A DNA stretch of 64,000 nucleotides. It comes from Francisella frigiditurris (GTDB lineage: Bacteria > Pseudomonadota > Gammaproteobacteria > Francisellales > Francisellaceae). The stretch lies in contig NZ_CP009654.1 of assembly GCF_001880225.1 (NCBI RefSeq), positions 1,426,001 through 1,490,000 of the forward strand, read 5' to 3'. Within the stretch, counting starts at the first letter, position 1. Each line of letters opens with the position of its first letter. This document shows positions 9,153-18,942 of this stretch, in pieces. The position numbers and the translations under genes are program-made. The notes beneath the pieces were generated by a model. The model ran no database searches, had not been told where the DNA came from, and saw only the letters and a list, made by a program, of their open reading frames with translations.

Positions 9153-9897
9153 TAAAATACTCCCTAACTTTTTCTAAATCTGCTAAAGTATCAACTCCTG
9201 CAGGTGTACTTTCTAAAGCATGTTCTATCGCTATCTTCTTACTATGCCAAAGAACTCTTAATTGCTCTAAAGATTCATACTGCTCAATAGGCGAACGAGA
9301 AAGTTCTGAATATTGTTTAAGAAACTCAACTCTATAGCCATAAATTCCTATATGTCTAAAATATTCAGCTTTGTTTACTATATTATCCTCTGAAAAACCT
9401 CTTTCCCAAGGAATTGGCGCTCGACTAAAATATAGTGCATATTTATTATCATCAAAAACCACTTTTACATTATTAGGATTATAAACATCTTTACTCGAAG
9501 TAATTTTTTCACATAAAGTAGAAACTACTGCCTCTGCTTTTTGCTCTAATAAATTAGCAGTTTGCTCTATATTTTTAATAGGTATTAAAGGCTCATCTCC
9601 TTGGACATTAACAACTATATCATTATTTAATAAGCCAATTTTTTCGACTACTTCAGCAATTCTATCTGTTCCTGACTCATGGCTTTCTGCAGTCATAACA
9701 ACTTTAGCACTAAACTCTTCAGCTTTATTTTTAATCTCTAAAGAATCTGTAGCTATTATGACATCATCAAAACCTTTAGCCTGTATAGCTTGTTCATAAA
9801 CTCTCTGGATCATAGGCTTTCCTGCTATGTCTAATAGCATTTTATTTGGAAGTCTCGTTGATTTTAACCTTGCTGGTATAACAATATATCTAGCCAT
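9145..9897 (-). CDS. kdsB: 3-deoxy-manno-octulosonate cytidylyltransferase
   Basis: Activates Kdo as CMP-Kdo for the inner core of lipopolysaccharide. The 250-residue sequence has the N-terminal nucleotide-binding signature [13 protein letters not shown], the metal-binding NVQGDEPLI, and the substrate loop SRAPIPWER; family length is about 250. It overlaps the Trm112-like gene by 8 bp upstream and the HIT gene by 8 bp downstream, so all are translationally coupled. Confidence 0.96.
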   Translation of the reverse strand: MARYIVIPARLKSTRLPNKMLLDIAGKPMIQRVYEQAIQAKGFDDVIIATDSLEIKNKAEEFSAKVVMTAESHESGTDRIAEVVEKIGLLNNDIVVNVQGDEPLIPIKNIEQTANLLEQKAEAVVSTLCEKITSSKDVYNPNNVKVVFDDNKYALYFSRAPIPWERGFSEDNIVNKAEYFRHIGIYGYRVEFLKQYSELSRSPIEQYESLEQLRVLWHSKKIAIEHALESTPAGVDTLADLEKVREYFNV

Positions 9898-10078
9898 ATT
9901 TCTTTATCTCTTCAATATTTAACTTTTGAGCCTCTTCTACTATCATTACTGGAATATTATTCTTTATTGGATAGGCTAACTTATCAGCTTTACAGACCAA
10001 TATATTTTTTTCTTTATCATAATGTAAATTTGATTTACAAACTGGGCACACTAACATATTTAATATTGATTGATCCAT
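9890..10078 (-). CDS. Trm112-family small zinc-ribbon-like protein (YcaR-like)
   Basis: A 62-residue protein of the Trm112/UPF0434 family. It has an N-terminal CPVCKSNL pair, a conserved central strand [21 protein letters not shown], and a short helix. It retains CxxC plus a later Cys. In gammaproteobacteria this small protein is usually found just before kdsB, as here. Eukaryotic and archaeal relatives activate methyltransferases; the bacterial role is unclear. Its ATG shares one base with the end of the TusA-like gene. Confidence 0.9.
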   Translation of the reverse strand: MDQSILNMLVCPVCKSNLHYDKEKNILVCKADKLAYPIKNNIPVMIVEEAQKLNIEEIKKYG

Positions 10079-10308
10079 TATTTAACCTCTATAATAAATT
10101 CAAATTTTCCATCATTTTCTTTACTTGCTTTAACTATACTATAACCATTTACCCTACACCAAGCAGGAATATCATGCATAGTGCCAGGATCGGTACATAT
10201 GACCTTTAAAATCTCACCAGACTTCATACTTCTTAGTTTATTTTGAGTTTTTATAACAGGCATAGGACACAATAGTCTTTCTAGTTTCAGTTCTTGCATA
10301 TCAGACAT
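10078..10308 (-). CDS. TusA/SirA-family sulfur carrier
   Basis: A 76-residue sulfurtransferase-like protein. The signature LLCPMPVIKTQNKL places the persulfide cysteine at C14 in the CPxP motif; the rest (GEILKVICTDPGTMHDIPAWCRVNGY) follows TusA. It should carry sulfane sulfur to an acceptor. It overlaps by 8 bp the end of the PP-loop gene upstream, so the simplest reading is that it feeds sulfur to that enzyme. Whether it is the general TusA or a dedicated paralogue cannot be told from this window. Confidence 0.88.
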   Translation of the reverse strand: MSDMQELKLERLLCPMPVIKTQNKLRSMKSGEILKVICTDPGTMHDIPAWCRVNGYSIVKASKENDGKFEFIIEVK

Positions 10309-11347
10309 ACCACTCTTCTTTTATATCATCACTAGCCATTGGTTTTATTGTGACTTCTTTGTTTGTTCCATCAAGATATCCAAAAACTATTGTCACACTA
10401 TCAGCTGTTTTTCCTTGAGTAAATCTTCCAATAATACTAGCTGTAAGTTCTTCATCATTCTTATCAAATTTTCCATCTATTAAAACTAATGGACCAGAGT
10501 GTGACGAACAATATGCGCTAACAAATTGATTTTTATATCCATTTAAATAATTATTCTCACCCTCTTCTCTTCCAACGATTAATTTAAAATCTGGTTTAAA
10601 ACGAATGTGTCTACCAACTTTTAAAAGCATAATGTCATCAAACTCATAATCTCTAGAGTTTCTTGACTTCCATAAATCAACAAGTTTGTCAGAATATTGT
10701 TTATCTGTTAAAAAACAACAACCACCTGCAGGAGAGGCATAATCATCAATACCCCAGTCCTTAGCAAGTTTCATTTGATCTTTTCGACCTCTACCAGTTA
10801 TGCCTAAAAGTTTAGATCTATCAACCCAACCTTCTCTTTCTGGCTTCGTTTCCGGTAAATTAAGAGCACTCAAAGGTCTTAATAGCAAATCATCAACTCC
10901 TGATTGCTTTTGAACAACGGGCATCGTGTCTTTTCTTTGAGACATTGGTCTTTGACCTATAACCTCACCAGTTATAATAAAATCAAAACCATTTTCTTTA
11001 GCCCATTCTTTTGCTTTACGAACCATAAAAATTTTACAATCAAGACATGGATTCATATTTGCACCATATCCATATTTAGGATTTAATAGCACGTCTTTAT
11101 ACTCTTCAATCACATCTATTATATGTAGTTGGATACCAAGCTGCTCTGCCACCCAAAGAGCATTATTCCTTTTTTGCTTATTTTCTTTCTGCTTACGAAT
11201 CGCATGGGTATGCCCTTCTACACAAAAACCTGTAAAAAAGTTAATTCCTTCAACGTGGATACCCTGATCTTGCATTAGTTTTGTCGCCAACATGGAGTCT
11301 AAGCCACCAGAAATTAGAGATACCGCTTTTATTTGTTTTTTACTCAT
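10301..11347 (-). CDS. PP-loop ATPase, probable tRNA thiolation enzyme with NFACT-R-like C-terminus
   Basis: A 348-residue protein often annotated as tRNA (5-methylaminomethyl-2-thiouridylate) methyltransferase. The N-terminal PP-loop SGGLDSM is at 13-19. A Cys pair at C101/C104 (PCLDCKIFMV), plus further cysteines in PAGGCCFL near 217, could bind an iron-sulfur cluster or carry persulfide, as in other thiouridine synthetases. The C-terminal part (about 240-348, HIRFKPDFKLIVGREEGEN) resembles the NFACT-R RNA-binding domain that is fused to such ATPases in some bacteria. Coupling to a TusA-like carrier supports an RNA sulfuration role. The modified nucleoside is unknown. Confidence 0.75.
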   Translation of the reverse strand: MSKKQIKAVSLISGGLDSMLATKLMQDQGIHVEGINFFTGFCVEGHTHAIRKQKENKQKRNNALWVAEQLGIQLHIIDVIEEYKDVLLNPKYGYGANMNPCLDCKIFMVRKAKEWAKENGFDFIITGEVIGQRPMSQRKDTMPVVQKQSGVDDLLLRPLSALNLPETKPEREGWVDRSKLLGITGRGRKDQMKLAKDWGIDDYASPAGGCCFLTDKQYSDKLVDLWKSRNSRDYEFDDIMLLKVGRHIRFKPDFKLIVGREEGENNYLNGYKNQFVSAYCSSHSGPLVLIDGKFDKNDEELTASIIGRFTQGKTADSVTIVFGYLDGTNKEVTIKPMASDDIKEEWYV

Positions 11348-11490
11348 GAAAATTAAATTTACATTTTATATTTTTATAAATTATCCTAATTCTAACATTA
11401 TCATTTTTTTTTAACTACACGTTAATGTCGATATACTTTTCAAAATACTATATATAAAATGTTTTTATTAACTAGTTTAGGATTTTAGTT

Positions 11491-12963
11491 ATGAATTCTT
11501 TTTCATTCAAAAAAGCTTCCAATGTACTTTTAGCTACGCAATTATTCTCAACTATAAGTTTCGCAGTATTATATTCAACCCTTGTTTTATTTATGACTCA
11601 AGCACTTGGTTTTTCAGTAGCAAAAGCTAGTGCAACTATGGGAGTTTTTGTTGCTTTTAATTATGGTCTTCATATTTTAGGAGGATATATTGGAGGTAGA
11701 TTAGTAAGTTACAGAGTATTATTCCTAGTAGGTATGTTTTTACAAATCTTAGCATGCCTTTTCTTAATTAAACCTAGTGTATGGAATTTATATATTGCTT
11801 TATCTTTATTTCTAACTGGTTGCGGATTAAATGTTCCCTGTATAAATATGATGCTAACCCAACAATTCTCGTCAGATGATCACCAAAGAGAAACTGCTTT
11901 TTTTTGGAATTATGCTGGAATGAATGTTGGTTTTTTTATTGGCTTCACTATTGCTGGAATCTTTCATTCAAGCCAAAGTTATAATATTCTATTTTTATTA
12001 ACTACTGTAACTAATATAATTGCCTTTGTATTATTATCCATTGGCTGGAATACTGTCGCAGATAAAACGACCCCTTTAGTTAGAAGAGTAACTATTGTTG
12101 GAAATTCCATACTCGTAAAATATAACTCTTACGGCCTAGGTATAGTTTTATTAACTATTATAATTTTATTTATAGCTCTTCAATTTCCATTAAATACAAA
12201 TATCTTAGCTCTTATTATTGGCCTTTGTTTATTATTCATGTTTATACCAATTGCTAAAAAACAAAAAACGAAAGCTCAAAGAGATAAAGTATATGCCTAT
12301 GTTATTTTAGCCACATTTGGATTGGTTTTTTGGTCAGCCTATTCATTAGCACCAATGGCTCTAACTGTATTTACTCAATCAAATGTGGATAGAGATTTTT
12401 TAGGAATGACAATACCTACTCAATGGTTCCAAAATGTAAATACTATAGTTATTGCAGTAGGTGGACCATTACTTCCTTTAGTGCTAGTGACTATACGTAA
12501 AAAATTCATTTTTTCTTTCCCTATGCAATTCTGCTTTGGAATTATATTTATGGGAATTGGTTTTTTTATGCTCGTTTTAGGAGTTTTAACATCTGGAAAA
12601 ACTGGATATACCGCTGCCATTTGGTTAATACTTAGTTATTTTTTCCAATCTTTAGGAGAGCTACTTATAGGCCCTACAGGATATGCTATGATTGGTAAAC
12701 TTGCTACTCCTAAGCTGCAAGGACTAATGATGGGTTCTTGGATGGTAGTAGTAGGTAGTACATCAGGAGTCATCGCTAGTCTGCTTTCTATTGCTATAGC
12801 TCCTAAAAATATTGATACAAACCCTCTAGTAACTAATTCAAGTTATGAAGGATTATTTATTTCACTTTCTATGCTTGCTTTCATTTCTGCAACTATATTA
12901 TTTTTTATAATCCCTAAAGTAAGAAAGTTAGCAAGTATTCATAAAAAACCAAATACTTTATAA
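11491..12963 (+). CDS. POT/PTR2-family proton-dependent peptide transporter
   Basis: A 490-residue inner-membrane protein with about 14 hydrophobic segments. It keeps the POT-type block RETAFFWNYAGMNVGFFIGFTI and a long cytoplasmic linker near residue 260, and matches the length of E. coli Dtp proteins (about 490-500). It probably imports di- and tripeptides with protons. The start ATG at 11491 lies 8 bases after GGATTT, a weak site. It is a single gene; the 143 bp upstream are AT-rich with no clear operator. Family assignment is fairly sure; substrate is inferred. Confidence 0.82.
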   Translation: MNSFSFKKASNVLLATQLFSTISFAVLYSTLVLFMTQALGFSVAKASATMGVFVAFNYGLHILGGYIGGRLVSYRVLFLVGMFLQILACLFLIKPSVWNLYIALSLFLTGCGLNVPCINMMLTQQFSSDDHQRETAFFWNYAGMNVGFFIGFTIAGIFHSSQSYNILFLLTTVTNIIAFVLLSIGWNTVADKTTPLVRRVTIVGNSILVKYNSYGLGIVLLTIIILFIALQFPLNTNILALIIGLCLLFMFIPIAKKQKTKAQRDKVYAYVILATFGLVFWSAYSLAPMALTVFTQSNVDRDFLGMTIPTQWFQNVNTIVIAVGGPLLPLVLVTIRKKFIFSFPMQFCFGIIFMGIGFFMLVLGVLTSGKTGYTAAIWLILSYFFQSLGELLIGPTGYAMIGKLATPKLQGLMMGSWMVVVGSTSGVIASLLSIAIAPKNIDTNPLVTNSSYEGLFISLSMLAFISATILFFIIPKVRKLASIHKKPNTL

Positions 12964-13048
12964 ATTTGAGTTTTTAACTATATTTCATAAGTACTATATT
13001 TTATAATTACTCTTTAGTAACTATATTAATTTCTATATATCAGGCTAA

Positions 13049-14245
13049 ATGCTAGAAAAAATAAATTATAAGAAACTTAATATTCACCAATATGTCCCTC
13101 TAATAGTATCTATAACTATTGCTCTAAATGGCTTTATAACTATGATGGCAACAGCTATTCCAGTTATAAATAAAATGTTTTCCCTACATATAGATAACAA
13201 TATTACTTCTGATATATATGATTTAGGTATGAAGTTTAATGTCGGACTAGGAATAGCAATGCCACTAATCCTAGGATATTTGATGATTCTTATAGCAAAA
13301 GGTATTTATCAAAGAAAAAGATTTTATTGGTCTATTGCTGTTATTTTAATTACATTGTCAATGTTAGGTGACTACATACAAGATAAGCATTTCTCATATA
13401 ATATTACCTTTACGGTTCATGCTTTTGAAATAGTTCTACTACTAACCTTTACTAAAGTTTTTAATAAAAAAGTTTCAAAAAAAATATCATACCAACAATT
13501 TATAATTACTTTCACATTTTTATTAGCTGTTGTTTATAGTGTACTTGGTGTTTATTATCTTAGAAATCAATTTGAAGGTATCGAAACTATTACAGATGCT
13601 GTTTACTTTACTTTTGTAACTTTTAGTACTGTTGGTTATGGAGATATTCATCCAGTAACCCAAGAAGCTAAGATGTTTACAATGAGTATCATGTTACTTG
13701 GAATTGGTGTATTTGCTACTATTGTTACTTTACTAGCAAGTTCAGTAATAGGGAAAATCATATCAAGATTTAAATTTAAAGATGGGGTTGTTTTTATGAA
13801 AAATCATGTGATTTTATGTGGCTATACAGAAATAGCAAAATATATGATTGCAAAATATTCTGAAACTCTTACTGATATAGTAGTTATTCAAGAAAACTAT
13901 AAAGGAGAGTTTATAGATTCTAATGATGAAGGAAAAAAGTTTATCGATGCAGAATCATCAGACTCTGATGCTCTTAAACAAGCAAATATTCATAAAGCTA
14001 AAACTATATTTATTTTGAATGATAAAGATTCTGATAATATTTTGACTTTACTAGCTATAAAAGAAATTCTAAAAAATAGTAAAAAAGATGATTTACCTTT
14101 TATTGCAATTAAATTAGATAAAGAAGAAAATATAAACATAGCTAATAATATTGGTGTTGATCAAATTGTCTCACCAACAAGAAAAGTAGCTGAAATGTTA
14201 ATGAATAAGCATTGTGAAGTTAAATCTTTTGTAGATAAAAAATAA
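13049..14245 (+). CDS. potassium channel with RCK/TrkA-N domain (Kch-like)
   Basis: A 398-residue membrane protein. Several N-terminal helices are followed by a pore loop with the K+ selectivity filter TVGYGD at residues 194-199, then a final helix and a cytoplasmic Rossmann domain (HVILCGYTEIAKYMI, and DAESSDSDALKQANIHKAK). This is the layout of E. coli Kch: six-helix voltage-sensor-like core plus RCK domain. The S4 segment is not strongly charged, so voltage gating is doubtful. It is a single gene between the POT transporter and sthA. Confidence 0.88.
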   Translation: MLEKINYKKLNIHQYVPLIVSITIALNGFITMMATAIPVINKMFSLHIDNNITSDIYDLGMKFNVGLGIAMPLILGYLMILIAKGIYQRKRFYWSIAVILITLSMLGDYIQDKHFSYNITFTVHAFEIVLLLTFTKVFNKKVSKKISYQQFIITFTFLLAVVYSVLGVYYLRNQFEGIETITDAVYFTFVTFSTVGYGDIHPVTQEAKMFTMSIMLLGIGVFATIVTLLASSVIGKIISRFKFKDGVVFMKNHVILCGYTEIAKYMIAKYSETLTDIVVIQENYKGEFIDSNDEGKKFIDAESSDSDALKQANIHKAKTIFILNDKDSDNILTLLAIKEILKNSKKDDLPFIAIKLDKEENINIANNIGVDQIVSPTRKVAEMLMNKHCEVKSFVDKK

Positions 14246-14309
14246 ATGCTATTATGTGCGATGAAATATTTTTATATAACATATTTTTATGTTCTAGGAG
14301 AGTGAAATA

Positions 14310-15728
14310 ATGGATTTTAATTACGATATAATAATCATTGGTAGTGGTCCTGGTGGTGAAGGAGCTGCAATGAAAGCTACTAGAAATGGAAAAAAAGTAG
14401 CTATCGTAGAAGGAGATGCCCTAGGCGGTGGATGTACTCATTGGGGAACAATTCCTAGTAAAACATTAAGACAGATCGCTAGAGAAATTGGCATGTCTGG
14501 TGAAAAAGGAAGTTATGACTTCCCTAAAATGTTAGAAGGAGCTTATGACATTGCTGAGCTTCAAACTAAAATTAAGGAAAGTAGATACATAAACCATGAA
14601 ATTGATATATTCTATGGTTTTGCTAGTTTTGTAAATAAAAATACTATAAAAATAACTAGAAAAAATGGCTCAAGTGAAACAATTTCTGCTGAAAATTTTA
14701 TATTATCAACAGGATCTAGACCTTACCACCCTTCAGATATAGACTTTTCTGATCCTAGAATATTAGATAGTGATAAAATTCTAACTCTTCAGGATAAAAA
14801 TATAAAATCTATCTCAATTTATGGTGCTGGTGTTATTGGATGTGAATATGCTTCAATATTGAGAGCTTTAGATATTCATATTAATCTTATAAATACTAGA
14901 GATAAGTTAATGTCTTTCTTAGATGATGAAATCGTTGAAAACTTAACAAATCACTTCAGTATAAACCAGCATATTCATCTAATAAATAATGAAACTTACA
15001 AATCGATAAGAGCTAATGACAAAGGTGTTACTATCACTTTAAAGTCAGGAAGGATTATTGAATCTGATTATATCCTATTTGCTCTTGGTAGATCTGGTAA
15101 CATAGAAGGCTTAAATTTAGAAAAAATTGGAGTAAAAACTGATCCTAGTAGGGGCTTAATATTAATTGATGAAAGCTATAAAACTTCTGTACCTAACATT
15201 TATGCTGTTGGTGATGTTATTGGTTCGCCATCATTAGCTTCAGCAGCCTTTAACCAAGGACGTTTTGCTGCAACTCATATTATAGATGGTTCATGTAATG
15301 ATCAACTTGTTGATGATATACCAACAGGGATTTATACTAGACCTGAAATTAGTTCTATTGGTAAAACTGAGCAAGCTTTAATAGCTGAGGGAATTCCATA
15401 TGAAGTTGGTAGATCATACTTTAAAGAATTAGCGAGAGCTCAAATTTCTAGAAATAAAACTGGTATGCTTAAAATTTTATTTGACCCAGAAAATGGAACG
15501 ATCTTAGGTGTTCACTGCTTCGGGCATAGAGCATCTGAGATTATTCATATTGGACAGGCTATAAAAGCTATGCCTGGTAAATATAACACTATAAGATACT
15601 TCTTAAATACTACATTCAACTATCCTACAATGGCAGAAGCTTATCGTATCGCAGCTATTGATGGTGTTAATAAAGTAAAAATGAGAAAACTTGCTGAAGA
15701 AAAACAGCAAAAAATAATAAATAGTTAA
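14310..15728 (+). CDS. sthA: soluble pyridine nucleotide transhydrogenase
   Basis: Cytosolic FAD enzyme that equilibrates NADPH with NADH. 472 residues. The FAD-binding IIIGSGPGGEGAAM starts near residue 8, the NAD(P) site is IYGAGVIGCEYAS, and a second FAD motif is YAVGDVIGSPSLA. The redox region reads GGGCTHWGTIPSKTLR: a single Cys, without the CxxxxC disulfide of lipoamide dehydrogenase, which is the mark of SthA. AGGAG lies 10 bases before the ATG. The C-terminal dimerisation domain is complete. Confidence 0.94.
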   Translation: MDFNYDIIIIGSGPGGEGAAMKATRNGKKVAIVEGDALGGGCTHWGTIPSKTLRQIAREIGMSGEKGSYDFPKMLEGAYDIAELQTKIKESRYINHEIDIFYGFASFVNKNTIKITRKNGSSETISAENFILSTGSRPYHPSDIDFSDPRILDSDKILTLQDKNIKSISIYGAGVIGCEYASILRALDIHINLINTRDKLMSFLDDEIVENLTNHFSINQHIHLINNETYKSIRANDKGVTITLKSGRIIESDYILFALGRSGNIEGLNLEKIGVKTDPSRGLILIDESYKTSVPNIYAVGDVIGSPSLASAAFNQGRFAATHIIDGSCNDQLVDDIPTGIYTRPEISSIGKTEQALIAEGIPYEVGRSYFKELARAQISRNKTGMLKILFDPENGTILGVHCFGHRASEIIHIGQAIKAMPGKYNTIRYFLNTTFNYPTMAEAYRIAAIDGVNKVKMRKLAEEKQQKIINS

Positions 15729-15790
15729 TTCTGTATTTTCAAAATAGTTATCTATATAATGCTCTTTTATTTAAATTATCATTTTAGTTA

Positions 15791-16636
15791 ATGTCTGAAT
15801 TTTACTTAATTTTATTTTTTGTTTTCATTATTGGAGCATCCATAGGAAGCTTTTTGAATGTTCTTATCTATAGACTTCCGAGAAAGATAGATTTAGAAGA
15901 AAAGAGTATAGCTAAAGAGATATTAAATATACCTAATGATAATGATGAAAAAGAAAGTATTTCAAGACCATCAAAATGTCCTAAATGTTTAAATAAATTA
16001 AAATATAGACATAATATACCTATATTAGGTTGGCTATTATTGAAAGGCAAATGTTATTTTTGTAAAAATACTATATCTATACAATATCCTTTAATAGAAC
16101 TTTTAACTGCTGTTAGCTTTACTTTGATTATTTACTTCTATGGTTTAACTAATCAAGCTTATGCTCTTATTCTACTTATAACATTTTTCATTCCCTTGTT
16201 CTTTATTGATGCAAAACATCAAATATTACCTGATAGCCTAACCCTTCCTCTTATCTGGATTGGATTAATTTTTAATAGTTATGGAATGTTTACTGACTTA
16301 AATAGCGCTGTGTGGGGAGTCATAGTAGGCTACCTGTCTTTGTGGTGTATTTTTTGGTTATATAAAATTCTTACTGGAAAAGAAGGTTTTGGATATGGTG
16401 ACTTTAAACTACTAGCAGGGGTTGGTGCATGGTTTGGTGTACAGATGCTTTTATACACAGTATTTATCAGCTGTATTATAGGAATTATATTAGCAATCGT
16501 TCTAAGTTTGTTTAAAAAAGAAAAAACAAATGTTTTACCATTTGGTCCAGCAATCATCTTAGCAGTAATCTTCTATTTATTAACTAAAGATAGCTTGTAT
16601 ATATGTTATAATCATCTGATGTTAATACAAAACTAA
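15791..16636 (+). CDS. pilD: prepilin peptidase / N-methyltransferase
   Basis: An inner-membrane aspartic protease that cleaves and N-methylates type IV pilin and type II secretion pseudopilins. 281 residues, about seven hydrophobic segments. The cytoplasmic zinc loop has two CxxC pairs (CPKCLNKLKYRHN and CYFCKNTI). The catalytic aspartates sit in FIDAKHQILPD and GYGDFKLL. Francisella uses type IV pilus components for adhesion and secretion, so this is expected. The Dsb-like gene begins only 10 bp downstream. Confidence 0.94.
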   Translation: MSEFYLILFFVFIIGASIGSFLNVLIYRLPRKIDLEEKSIAKEILNIPNDNDEKESISRPSKCPKCLNKLKYRHNIPILGWLLLKGKCYFCKNTISIQYPLIELLTAVSFTLIIYFYGLTNQAYALILLITFFIPLFFIDAKHQILPDSLTLPLIWIGLIFNSYGMFTDLNSAVWGVIVGYLSLWCIFWLYKILTGKEGFGYGDFKLLAGVGAWFGVQMLLYTVFISCIIGIILAIVLSLFKKEKTNVLPFGPAIILAVIFYLLTKDSLYICYNHLMLIQN

Positions 16637-16646
16637 AGTGAATACT

Positions 16647-17489
16647 ATGAATAAAAAAGCCCTTATTGCACTAATGACTTTTATAGTTTCCTTAGTAGTT
16701 ATAATATATGTTTTTAGCATTAAAAGTGTATCTGGAAATGATACTACTAGAGCTAAAACATTAGTTGAAAAAGCATTTCCTCAATACTCTATAGTAAAAC
16801 AATTTGACACAGGTATTCATTTACAAGGCTTCATATTAGAAGATAAAAAAGATCCTAATAAAAAAACTGTTACTTTCACTAGTGAAGATGGTTTTGTAAT
16901 AGTTAACGGTGAGTTATTAGCTTGGGACATTAATCAGGATAAAGTTACTAATCTAAATAAACTATATACTAAATACTTTATAACTGATGATAGAGCTAAT
17001 CAATTATATGTAGCGATAAAGCAAAAAGCTGCCTATATTCAGCAAGGAGATAATAATGCTCCTCATAAATTTTATGCAATAATTGATCCAGGCTGTGAGT
17101 TTTGTCATGCTCTTTTTAATGCATCTCAAGAAGCAATAAAACAAAAACAATTAGCTGTTAGATGGATTGTTGTTGGAGCTTTAGATAATAGCAAAAATGT
17201 AGCAAATAGCATCTATAACTCAGAAAATCTATTAAATGCTCTTTTGAGCTATGAAAACTCAAAAGTATATGACAAACAACTATCTAAAGAAACAAATGAG
17301 AAAGTTGAAAATAATGATGGATTAATAAAATATATAACTGGCTTCCCTACTATCGTATATAAAAATAATGAAGATTATTTAAGAATCTCAGGTGGTGGCA
17401 AACTTCCTCTAACTCCAGGAAAAGTTGCTGAAAAAGATAATATTAAAAAAGTAAATGAATTTTTACTATTAACATCTAATAAGTTCTAA
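16647..17489 (+). CDS. DsbC/DsbG-like periplasmic thiol:disulfide protein
   Basis: A 280-residue protein with an N-terminal signal anchor (ALIALMTFIVSLVVIIYVF) and a thioredoxin fold carrying the redox motif CEFC within DPGCEFCHALF, near residue 155. TGFPTIVYK supplies the cis-proline loop. An N-terminal region of about 100 residues matches the DsbC/DsbG dimerisation domain in position. The ATG at 16647 is preferred to the GTG nine bases earlier. Its stop codon shares one base with the beta-lactamase start, so the two products appear together in the periplasm. Isomerase versus oxidase activity cannot be decided by eye. Confidence 0.82.
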   Translation: MNKKALIALMTFIVSLVVIIYVFSIKSVSGNDTTRAKTLVEKAFPQYSIVKQFDTGIHLQGFILEDKKDPNKKTVTFTSEDGFVIVNGELLAWDINQDKVTNLNKLYTKYFITDDRANQLYVAIKQKAAYIQQGDNNAPHKFYAIIDPGCEFCHALFNASQEAIKQKQLAVRWIVVGALDNSKNVANSIYNSENLLNALLSYENSKVYDKQLSKETNEKVENNDGLIKYITGFPTIVYKNNEDYLRISGGGKLPLTPGKVAEKDNIKKVNEFLLLTSNKF

Positions 17490-18352
17490 TGAAATATTTA
17501 ACCAGCATACTCCTTATATTAATATCAAGCTTTTCATTTGCTAGCGATATTCAAGTTCAAAATAAAATATCAAAAGTTCAAGGTAAGTTTGGTGGCAAAA
17601 TTGGTATATATACTATAGATAGAAATAATTGGAAAAATTTTAAATATAATGAAAATTTTCAATTTCCAATTTGTAGTGTTTTTAAATTTCTTGTTGTTGG
17701 AGCTATACTTAAAGAAAGTATGGAAAATCCAGGTTTATTAGATAAAAAAATAAAAATCAATGAAGGAGATATTGTAGGATATACACCTGTAACTTCTAAA
17801 AATATAAATAAATCTTTAAGTGTAAAAGATTTAAGTAAAGCAGCAATTTTAAGTGATAATACAGCAACTAATTTATTAATAAATGAGCTTGGTGGTTTAA
17901 AAAAACTAAATGAATTTATTATAAGCTTAAATGATAAAGATACTATTATTACAGCTAACGAGCCTAACGTGAATAATATTAATCTCCATGATAATTTCAA
18001 TAAAACCTCTCCTAAATCGATAGCTAGAGACATTAACAAAATTGCTTTTAGCGATGATGTATTAGACAAAAGACACCAAAAGCTTTTCAGAAAATGGTTA
18101 AAAGAAAATGATACTGGAAAAAATAGGATAGCTTATAGTCTTCCTGAGGGTTGGCAAATTGGTGATAAAACAGGAACATGTGAGTATGGCAGTACGAATG
18201 ATGTTGCTATCTTATGGCCTAAAGGTAAAAAGGCTATTATTATGAGTATCCTTTATACTCAAGCTGACAAGAATGCCAAACCTAAAGATGAAATCATTCA
18301 AGCAACCTCAAAAATAGTTTTAGATTATATAACTTCTCAAGAATATGAATAA
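17489..18352 (+). CDS. class A beta-lactamase of the FTU/FPH type
   Basis: An exported 287-residue serine beta-lactamase with signal peptide ([15 protein letters not shown]). Catalytic elements: S63-x-x-K66 in CSVFKF, SDN at 122-124, E158 with N162 (EPNVN, the omega loop), and KTG at 227-229. Cysteines C62 and C231 correspond to Ambler 69 and 238, the disulfide pair seen in class A carbapenemases. FTU-1 and FPH-1 of Francisella share this pair yet are reported mainly as penicillinases with ceftazidime activity (recalled, not checked). The gene overlaps the Dsb-like gene by one base and pth by 8, so it is an integral chromosomal gene and not recently acquired. Confidence 0.92.
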   Translation: MKYLTSILLILISSFSFASDIQVQNKISKVQGKFGGKIGIYTIDRNNWKNFKYNENFQFPICSVFKFLVVGAILKESMENPGLLDKKIKINEGDIVGYTPVTSKNINKSLSVKDLSKAAILSDNTATNLLINELGGLKKLNEFIISLNDKDTIITANEPNVNNINLHDNFNKTSPKSIARDINKIAFSDDVLDKRHQKLFRKWLKENDTGKNRIAYSLPEGWQIGDKTGTCEYGSTNDVAILWPKGKKAIIMSILYTQADKNAKPKDEIIQATSKIVLDYITSQEYE

Positions 18353-18923
18353 AAGCATAAAAATGATTGTAGGCCTAGGTAACATAGGCAAAGAATATGA
18401 AGATACTCGTCATAATGTTGGTGAATGGTTTATTAGTAAAATAGCTCAACAAAACAATGAATCATTTAGTCTAAATAGCAAATTAAATGCTTATATTTCT
18501 AAAGTTAATATACATGGAAAAAATGTAATCTTAGCATTTCCAAATACATATATGAATAATAGTGGCTTAGCTGTTATTAAGGTAGCTAATTTTTATAAAA
18601 TTAGTCCTGATGAAATATTAGTTGCTCATGATGAGTTAGATATAAATCCAGGAGAAATTAGATTAAAAAAAGGTGGTGGACATGGTGGACATAATGGTCT
18701 ACGGAGTATACACCAACATCTTGGAACTGATGATTATATAAGACTTAGAATTGGTATAGGTCATCCAGGTCATAAAAATAAAGTTGCTAACTATGTTCTA
18801 TCAAATCCATCAATAGAACAAGAAAAACAGATTAATGAAGCTATCGATAATGCGATATGTTTTTTAGATGATATAATAAAATGCAATTTTGAGCCCGTAA
18901 TGAACAGGCTACATTCAAAATAA
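18345..18923 (+). CDS. pth: peptidyl-tRNA hydrolase
   Basis: Releases tRNA from peptidyl-tRNA that has dropped off the ribosome. 192 residues. The sequence has [21 protein letters not shown] with the catalytic His in [13 protein letters not shown], and [26 protein letters not shown]. The chosen start [12 protein letters not shown] overlaps the beta-lactamase by 8 bp; an ATG six codons later is the alternative. ychF follows after 19 bp, the usual pth-ychF pairing. Confidence 0.96.
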   Translation: MNKSIKMIVGLGNIGKEYEDTRHNVGEWFISKIAQQNNESFSLNSKLNAYISKVNIHGKNVILAFPNTYMNNSGLAVIKVANFYKISPDEILVAHDELDINPGEIRLKKGGGHGGHNGLRSIHQHLGTDDYIRLRIGIGHPGHKNKVANYVLSNPSIEQEKQINEAIDNAICFLDDIIKCNFEPVMNRLHSK

Positions 18924-18942
18924 ATATTAATAAGGAATTATT

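Noticed and set aside
10904-11086. Plus-strand 60-codon frame within the PP-loop gene
   Set aside because: Shadow of the minus-strand gene with no ribosome-binding site or recognisable content.
17659-18069. 136-codon open frame antisense to the beta-lactamase
   Set aside because: No start context or family resemblance; codons mirror the lactamase gene on the other strand.
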